DNA of 64,000 nt from Magnetococcales bacterium (lineage in GTDB: Bacteria; Pseudomonadota; Magnetococcia; Magnetococcales; DC0425bin3). The stretch is from contig JADGCJ010000002.1 in assembly GCA_015229045.1 (NCBI GenBank), positions 54,332 to 118,331 of the forward strand. Reading direction: 5' to 3'. The first letter of the stretch is position 1. The number at the start of each line of letters is the position of its first letter. The translations under genes and the position numbers were made by a program. Below are positions 57,659 to 64,000 of the stretch, piece after piece. The notes under the pieces are model-generated. The model saw nothing but the letters and a program-made list of their open reading frames with translations. It was not told the origin of the DNA and did no database searches.

Positions 57659-58669
57659 TCAGCCGATCAGCTTGTTGGCTGTCGCAGGGTTGTGTTTGCA
57701 CTCCAGCAGGGCGCTCAGGAGCAGCGGTGCCACGATGGTGGCATCGGACTCGATGATAAACATGGGCGTGGTTTCCGTCAGTTTATCCCAGGTGATTTTT
57801 TCGTTGGGCGTGGCCCCGGAGTAGGAGCCGTAGGAGGTGGTCGAGTCCGAAATCTGGCAAAAGTAGGCCCACGGTTTGGTGGGTTGCTGCAGGTCGTATT
57901 TGATGGAGGGGACGACACAAATGGGGAAGTCGCCGGCGATGCCCCCGCCGATCTGAAAAAAGCCGACGCCCGATCCCGCAGAGAGGTCACGGTAGGCATC
58001 GTAAAACCATGCCATGTATTCGATGCCCGATTTGCTGATTTGCGCCGCGCATTCGCCGCTTTTGACATAGGAGGCGAAAATGTTGCCGAAGGTGGAATCT
58101 TCGTAGCCGGGAACCACCATGGGCAGGTTGGCCCGGGCCGCTGCCAACAGCCAGCAGGCCTCCGGGTCTCCCGATTGCAGTTCCGGACCCACGGCCTGGA
58201 CGAGCTGGTAAAAGTATTCATGCCAGAAACGACGTTGCTGGTTGCGGCTGGCCTCCAGCCACATGGGGACGATGATCTTTTCCACGGCCCGAAAGGCTTC
58301 ATCTTCCGGAATGCTCGTATCGGTCACCCGGCGCATGCGGGCGTCGAGGATGCGGGTGTCATCCTCCTTGCGCAGGTAGCGGTAGTCGGGAAAATCCTTG
58401 TAGTGGTCGTGGGCTACCAGTCGGAACAGCGACTCTTCGATGTTGGCGCCGGTGACGGAAAGGCCATGCACCAACCCGGCCCGGATGGCTGGAGCCAGCG
58501 TGATGCCAAGCTGGGCGGACGACATGGCACCGGCGACGGCCCAGAACATTTTGCCACCACCCTCGATGTGGCGCCAATAGCCGACCAGGGCATCGCGGGT
58601 GGCGCGAGCATTGAAGTTTTTGTAATTATTCAGGACAAATTGAAGGATCGGCAGTTCCACGGCATGCAC
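57659..58669 (-). CDS. deoxyhypusine synthase-like protein
   Basis: A 336-residue NAD-dependent enzyme of the deoxyhypusine synthase family. Landmarks: ALVGYWRHIEGGGKMFWAVAGAMSSAQLG, SVTGANIEES, FFQIGGGIAGDFPICVVPS and SDSTTSYGSYSGATPNEKITWDK; the last corresponds to the region carrying the active-site Lys. Bacteria lack eIF5A, and studied bacterial relatives make homospermidine or similar polyamines, so polyamine synthesis is the likely role. GTG 58667-58669 (HAVELPILQFVL) with GAGAG upstream is preferred; the frame is open to 58807 but would overlap the CDGSH gene. Confidence 0.88.
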   Translation of the reverse strand: MHAVELPILQFVLNNYKNFNARATRDALVGYWRHIEGGGKMFWAVAGAMSSAQLGITLAPAIRAGLVHGLSVTGANIEESLFRLVAHDHYKDFPDYRYLRKEDDTRILDARMRRVTDTSIPEDEAFRAVEKIIVPMWLEASRNQQRRFWHEYFYQLVQAVGPELQSGDPEACWLLAAARANLPMVVPGYEDSTFGNIFASYVKSGECAAQISKSGIEYMAWFYDAYRDLSAGSGVGFFQIGGGIAGDFPICVVPSIKYDLQQPTKPWAYFCQISDSTTSYGSYSGATPNEKITWDKLTETTPMFIIESDATIVAPLLLSALLECKHNPATANKLIG

Positions 58670-58715
58670 TCTCAGCTCTCGTGTGGTTGATCGATTCTGC
58701 CCCTGGTCTCTTCTC

Positions 58716-59033
58716 TCAGGTGCTTTTTTTGGTGCTGCAGGAGCCGAGGCCATGGCGGGCATCGCACCAAGGCATGTCGTGGCTGTTTCCACAGCCGCAC
58801 ACGGCAATCTTGCCGATGCTTTTGGCCGTAAATTTCAGTGGCAGGCCTGCATCATGCTCCAATGTGTGGCGACCTGTGCAGAACGGAGGGTTTTCCGAGC
58901 GTCCGCATTGGCAGATGGTCAAATTTTCCCCGTCATCGACCGAGACCACATAGGGTCCACCCTGATCATACATGGTCTTGGCAGGTTCAATGGCAGGAGA
59001 ATCTGATTTGGGCACGATCGTTTCACCGTTCAC
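58716..59033 (-). CDS. CDGSH-type iron-sulfur protein
   Basis: A 105-residue protein with two CDGSH-like 2Fe-2S motifs: CQCGRSENPPFCTGRH and CGCGNSHDMPWCDARH, each with three Cys and one His ligand (mitoNEET type). The canonical D-G-x-H is altered to T-G-R-H and D-A-R-H but the Cys3-His ligands remain. Roles in redox or Fe-S transfer are known for the family; substrate unknown. It lies between pgi and the deoxyhypusine-synthase-like gene, all on the minus strand. Confidence 0.9.
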   Translation of the reverse strand: MNGETIVPKSDSPAIEPAKTMYDQGGPYVVSVDDGENLTICQCGRSENPPFCTGRHTLEHDAGLPLKFTAKSIGKIAVCGCGNSHDMPWCDARHGLGSCSTKKST

Positions 59034-59060
59034 ATGTTCAAGAGAAGCAAACGCAGAGGG

Positions 59061-60704
<1,644 letters not shown>

Positions 60705-60871
60705 CTTTCAATCCATGGTTGGAGTGTTCGGGGAGAGATCGTTCTCAGGGTCAAACTTTCACGGCGCAGGGTAACACACCTCCCGACGGGTTCCAAGCGG
60801 GCAAAACAGCACCCAACCGGGCAGGTTGTTCCTGGGTGAGCGGCCAGGTCGGTTGGCATCGCGTGCTGTGA

Positions 60872-61183
60872 TCAGGCCTTCATCTTGCGTCCGAGTTGTT
60901 TTTCGACACTCTTGATTTTGCCGTCGAGCCGCTCCCCTTTTCCAGCCCGGTGGTCGGCACGCATGGAGATGGTGATGCGTTGGCAATCTTCACGCATGCG
61001 GTCATAGCACTCCTTGGCCACGGCCATCACCTGATCCCACTCACCCTCCACGCAGGTACCCATGGGACCCATTTTGTAAGGAAGTCCGCTGCGATCGATG
61101 ATATCCAGGGAGCGGGCCACATAGGCGCTGACACTCTCTCCTTTGTCCAGAGGGGTCATGGAAAATTCCAGCAAGAGACTCAT
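60872..61183 (-). CDS. MTH1187-family thiamine-binding protein
   Basis: A 103-residue ferredoxin-like-fold protein of the MTH1187/YkoF family. Opening MSLLLEFSMTPL, then GESVSAYVARSLDIIDRSGLPYKMGPMGTCVEGEWDQVMAVAKECY, and the closing RAGKGERLDGKIKSVE are typical. It binds thiamine or a related compound; exact role unsettled. ATG 61181-61183 is preceded by AAGGAG with 7-base spacing. Confidence 0.92.
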   Translation of the reverse strand: MSLLLEFSMTPLDKGESVSAYVARSLDIIDRSGLPYKMGPMGTCVEGEWDQVMAVAKECYDRMREDCQRITISMRADHRAGKGERLDGKIKSVEKQLGRKMKA

Positions 61184-61481
61184 GGCATTGCTCCTTGGCA
61201 AAGGTGGGTATCAGGCAGCGTTTCGCATGCCGATGCAAAGGGCCAACCGGGAGGAGGGCGTTCCGCCTCCGGATTGTCAACCATCCATGGGCTCCGGGGG
61301 CAGCAAAAAAATGATTCTCCGCAAATCATGATCCATTGCCAAGGAATCTTCTGCACACTATTGTGTCGGCCAGTCGGGAGGTGGAAGCTGTGTTCGGGGC
61401 GTTGTTGGTCTGCTCCCAGGCGCTGCTGTTTTGCCCTCCCGGCTGGGGGATCGTTCGCGGTTCCAGCTTCTTGCGGTTCGT

Positions 61482-61557
61482 GTCCCGTTCGTCTAGTGGC
61501 CTAGGACATCGGCCTTTCACGCCGGCAACACGGGTTCGATTCCCGTACGGGACGCCA
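61482..61557 (+). tRNA. tRNA-Glu (anticodon TTC)
   Basis: A 76-base cloverleaf with acceptor arms GTCCCGT / ACGGGAC, anticodon loop CTTTCAC (anticodon TTC) on a 5-bp stem, T-arm GGGTTCGATTCCC, and encoded 3' CCA. Follows a G73 discriminator. Confidence 0.97.
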
Positions 61558-61588
61558 TTCAAATTTCGCGAGCTTTTCTTCGATTTTA

Positions 61589-61613
61589 AACCGCCCACTC
61601 AGGCGGTTTTTTT
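61589..61613 (+). terminator. Rho-independent terminator after tRNA-Glu
   Basis: Stem AACCGCC / GGCGGTT with a 6-base loop, immediately followed by a run of T residues, about 30 bases after the tRNA 3' end. Confidence 0.88.
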
Positions 61614-62198
61614 GTGCCTGAAAATCCCAATATTTTCAATAGATAGCCGATATCGTTTCGATTTCCACTCGGTAGCCTCCGGACCAGAAGGAATCGGAAA
61701 CGCCCTCTTTTTTCTCCTCTCCGCCGGAATTCTCCAAAACCTGTGGACCAGACACCCTTCTGGTCCACAGCCTGTGGACCAGACTTTTCATGCACAATTT
61801 CAATGTTTAACATCAGTTTCTAATATCGGACCAGTTCGATGGTGAAGATGGTTGACATGTGAGACTAATCACGAATCCAAACTTTGTTCAGGAATGATTC
61901 ATGCTGTTAAAAACATTTTAAAGTATGTTATTGGCTACGTAAATTCACTTTGAGAATTGCTCGCTTCTCGCACGGGTTGACCGTCTTTGAACAGCATTGT
62001 GTTCAGGAATCTGGGTGCGGTACTATTTCTTTCGGTCGGCAGTGTGGTGAAAGAATCCAGAAACAGCATGCTCTTGGTCCGATGCGCAGTGGCGTGGCAA
62101 ATGGGACTCTGCGAGCGGTTTTCCAACCGCTATGCAGCGCAGTCACGCCAATCTCGTTTGAGGCTCGTTGACATGCACAGTATGCTCTTAAGGTTGAA
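61614..62198. other. intergenic region with palindromic repeat
   Basis: About 585 bases between tRNA-Glu and the hemerythrin gene. It is more AT-rich than the window average, particularly 61850-61950. It contains the palindrome at 61741-61783. Open frames in this stretch lack ribosome sites and recognisable composition and are not called. Confidence 0.5.
61741..61783. repeat. 12-bp perfect inverted repeat plus third direct copy
   Basis: CTGTGGACCAGA at 61741-61752, its exact reverse complement at 61759-61770 (6-base spacer), and a third copy in the first orientation at 61772-61783. It could be a protein-binding site or an alternative-pairing hairpin. Confidence 0.85.
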
Positions 62199-62636
62199 AT
62201 GATAACAGAATTTCATCAAAAACTCATTGAAAGGCTTGTGGATGTTAGGGTCCCTCGATTCAACCTTGCCCATGAACAATTGATGGGCATTATTATTGAT
62301 GCCGATGTCATTATTGGCGCAGTCCTTGTCGATGAGCGTAGCCCAACCCAAGAAGAATGGGATGCATTGTCTGATCTATGCGACGAATTGGCCCGGTATA
62401 CAAAATCGCATTTTGATGAGGAAGTTGGTTATCTTTTTAGCCGAGGATATCCGCACGCAAAAGTTCATCAGGATGTTCATCAAGCATTAATTGAAGATTT
62501 AAATATTTTTAAAATTATAATAAATGGACAACACGGCGAAGAATTAAAAAAATCACGGAAATGGTTACTTGAATGGTTACTGAACCATGTGAACCACGAG
62601 GACAATGCATATGCAAAACATTTTTCAAACATATAA
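62199..62636 (+). CDS. hemerythrin-like diiron protein
   Basis: A 145-residue four-helix protein with a hemerythrin-like metal pattern: H in FNLAHEQL, HFDEEVGYL (HxxxE), HAKVHQDVH (HxxxH), and HVNHEDNAYAKHF (HxxxxD-type). The usual N-terminal W-N-x-x-(F/Y)-x-V-x-V segment is replaced by an atypical start, so it is a divergent member. Oxygen binding or storage is the family role. AAGG precedes ATG 62199. The gene is clearly AT-richer than its surroundings. Confidence 0.82.
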   Translation: MITEFHQKLIERLVDVRVPRFNLAHEQLMGIIIDADVIIGAVLVDERSPTQEEWDALSDLCDELARYTKSHFDEEVGYLFSRGYPHAKVHQDVHQALIEDLNIFKIIINGQHGEELKKSRKWLLEWLLNHVNHEDNAYAKHFSNI

Positions 62637-62929
62637 ATTTTCTGAATCAATCTTGGGAAGCCTGAAAGAATGAAGATGGTGAGGTGGTGATGGCGAAACT
62701 GGCACTCATATCCACTCCCTCTGGAGCGTAACAGAATCCCTCAGCACGAGCATCGCCAACCAGCATCCCACCCGAACGATTGGACATCCATCCATTCCGA
62801 GATCATAAATTCGTCCCAACCAAACGGGTTGGCCTGTGTGCCACCCTGTTGCGTGATACCGAGGCCGCCAACACTCCCCCTTGCCGCCAACCAACAAAAC
62901 CCGACACGGCGCGACGTGGTGCGCCTGGG

Positions 62930-63205
62930 TCAAACGTCCACCCTCTTGCGCAATTCCAGACCCGCCTTGAAAAACAATACCCGCTTGGCATCCACCTGAA
63001 CCTGTGCTCCATTTTTTGGATTGCGGCCAACACGGGCACGACGTGCCTTGAGTCCAAAACTACCGAACCCTCTCAACTCCACCCGGTTGCCCTGCTCCAG
63101 GGAGGCGCTCATGGTGTCAAACACGGTGTTGACCGCCACTTCGGCCTCCTGGTTGGGCATTTCCATTTTCGATGCAATCGCTTTGATCAGTTCTGATTTG
63201 GTCAT
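62930..63205 (-). CDS. HU/IHF family DNA-binding protein (IHF-beta-like)
   Basis: A 91-residue nucleoid protein. MTKSELIKAIASKM opening, the GFGSFGLKARRARVGRNPKNGAQVQV DNA-binding arm with the intercalating Pro, and a basic end. The sequence is closer to IHF subunits than to HU. Its ribosome-binding region is a 5-bp tandem repeat (separate entry). It bends DNA and may serve sigma54 promoters or recombination. Confidence 0.9.
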   Translation of the reverse strand: MTKSELIKAIASKMEMPNQEAEVAVNTVFDTMSASLEQGNRVELRGFGSFGLKARRARVGRNPKNGAQVQVDAKRVLFFKAGLELRKRVDV

Positions 63206-63230
63206 GTCCTGCCCTGCCCTGCCCTGCCTG
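63206..63230 (-). repeat. 5-bp microsatellite forming the ribosome-binding region of the IHF/HU gene
   Basis: On the minus strand, about four AGGGC-type repeats run directly into the ATG of the IHF/HU gene. The repeats supply purine-rich Shine-Dalgarno-like sequence, so changes in repeat number would move or alter the ribosome site. Confidence 0.75.
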
Positions 63231-63381
63231 AAATATGTTGATCCTCATTCCACATTCATCCAGGGAACGACATCCACGACTGTGACAGAAAAACAGCAAG
63301 AAAACAATGTTGAAGAAAATTTTTGCGGAGAATCTCACCGCCACCAGGGTTTGCCTGGAAGCGGCGAGATGAAGATGAATT

Positions 63382-63657
63382 TCAATGCATCCCGATGGCC
63401 TGGCGGTACAGGTCCACCATATTCTCCTGCTCCTCCAACGCCTCCCGCTCCATCTTGCGCATCTTGAGGATCTCCCTCATGATCTTGACGTCGAAGCCGT
63501 TGCTTTTGGCATCCAGGAACACCGCCTTGACATCCTCGGCGATTCCGGCCTTCTCCTCTTCCAGACGTTCGATCCGCTCGAAGTATTGAATCAGAACGTC
63601 ACCGGCGATGCCCTGGTAGGTGGTCGGCTTGGATGCGGCTTGAGCATGTGCTTGCAT
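63382..63657 (-). CDS. GapR family nucleoid-associated protein (DUF2312)
   Basis: A 91-residue all-helical protein matching GapR: AGDVLIQYFERIERLEEEKAGIAEDVKAVFLDAKSNGFDVKIMREILKMRK is the family core. GapR binds overtwisted DNA ahead of replication and transcription forks and is characteristic of Alphaproteobacteria. AAGGAG precedes ATG 63655-63657. Confidence 0.95.
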   Translation of the reverse strand: MQAHAQAASKPTTYQGIAGDVLIQYFERIERLEEEKAGIAEDVKAVFLDAKSNGFDVKIMREILKMRKMEREALEEQENMVDLYRQAIGMH

Positions 63658-63758
63658 AGGTCACTCCTTGATCTGGTTGAATCGGCACGAAAACGCCAAA
63701 AAAGACGGTTGCTGCCACAAGGCAAGCAAGAGGTGTGCCTTGCAATAACGCGCGCAGG

Positions 63759-64000
63759 TCAACCCACCGGAGATGGCGTAGACCGGGACTCCGAGTCACA
63801 GTTGCAAGAGTTCAGAACCTCCTCGATCTTCTCCAACTCATCGACTATGACTTGCATCACCATGAACAGGGATGCGACTGGCGGCGTATCATCCGGGTCG
63901 GGCCGGGAGGCGGTGCCGCACTCGGCCACCATGCGCGATACGGCCAAAGCCTTGTCCAGGCTCAAACGGATGGTGTCAACTTGATGCAGGGTCAGGGTGT
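63759..64000 (-). CDS. hypothetical protein, 5' end beyond window
   Basis: An open frame running leftwards from beyond the right edge to a stop at 63759; about 80 residues are visible. It is helical and acidic (LFMVMQVIVDELEKIEEVL), with a Cys-x-Cys (SCNCDSES) near the C-terminus. A TTG start at 63965 is possible, but the frame stays open to the edge. No family recognised. Confidence 0.5.
   Translation of the reverse strand, partial: TLTLHQVDTIRLSLDKALAVSRMVAECGTASRPDPDDTPPVASLFMVMQVIVDELEKIEEVLNSCNCDSESRSTPSPVG

Noticed and set aside
61336..61845. 169-codon rightward frame spanning tRNA-Glu
   Set aside because: It runs straight through the tRNA and its terminator, so it cannot be a real gene.

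Overview
The window is about 60 % GC, densely coded, and reads as a chromosomal segment of a free-living proteobacterium. A GapR/DUF2312 nucleoid protein points to Alphaproteobacteria or a neighbouring lineage. The modular palindromic repeats around 50.7-52.5 kb, the many c-di-GMP and phosphorelay proteins and the heme-type chemoreceptor fit Magnetococcales-like bacteria. That placement is inference: no magnetosome (mam/mms) gene is present here.

Layout. 0-10 kb: an AddA-type helicase cut by the left edge, a periplasmic beta-carbonic anhydrase, metZ, a TPR protein, and an AddB-type iron-sulfur nuclease separated from its helicase partner. 10-19 kb: an asparagine synthetase gene that has lost most of its glutaminase domain, an MBL hydrolase, a CDF metal transporter, an ABC-F ATPase beside a truncated CopG-type antitoxin, and htpG. 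19-27 kb: a membrane UDP-sugar epimerase/dehydratase, lgt, a small DNA-binding protein and a GldFG-like ABC transporter. 27-36 kb: a long minus-strand run, gspG-H-I-J-K-L-M-N (type II secretion pseudopilins and assembly platform), continuing into a YfcE-type phosphodiesterase, a REC-PAS-GGDEF-EAL protein, SCO and PCu(A)C copper chaperones. 36-53 kb: an Rpn-type nuclease, then a signalling district: a hybrid histidine kinase, a REC-GGDEF protein, a heme-binding (CxxCH) chemoreceptor co-transcribed with a heme-binding REC-HPt protein, a REC-PAS-GAF-HD-GYP protein and a single-domain response regulator; lpd, a D,D-carboxypeptidase and a DUF1566 surface protein lie among them. 53-64 kb: a SPOR lipoprotein, ettA, ilvE, a deoxyhypusine-synthase-like protein, a CDGSH protein, pgi, a thiamine-binding protein, tRNA-Glu, a hemerythrin, an IHF/HU protein, GapR and a partial hypothetical gene.

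Working together: c-di-GMP can be made (GGDEF) and degraded (EAL, HD-GYP) by several receiver-controlled enzymes here, and one of them lies in the apparent type II secretion transcript. The paired DUF3365-like heme sensors are the most interesting candidate system: one output goes to the chemotaxis array and the other to a REC-HPt module with no kinase of its own.

Genome dynamics: three separate places carry short tandem duplications covering the 3' end of a gene (gspK, the REC-HPt/dacA convergent ends, and the single-domain regulator). There are also modular palindromic repeats, two related dispersed inverted-repeat elements, a decayed antitoxin and an internally deleted asnB.
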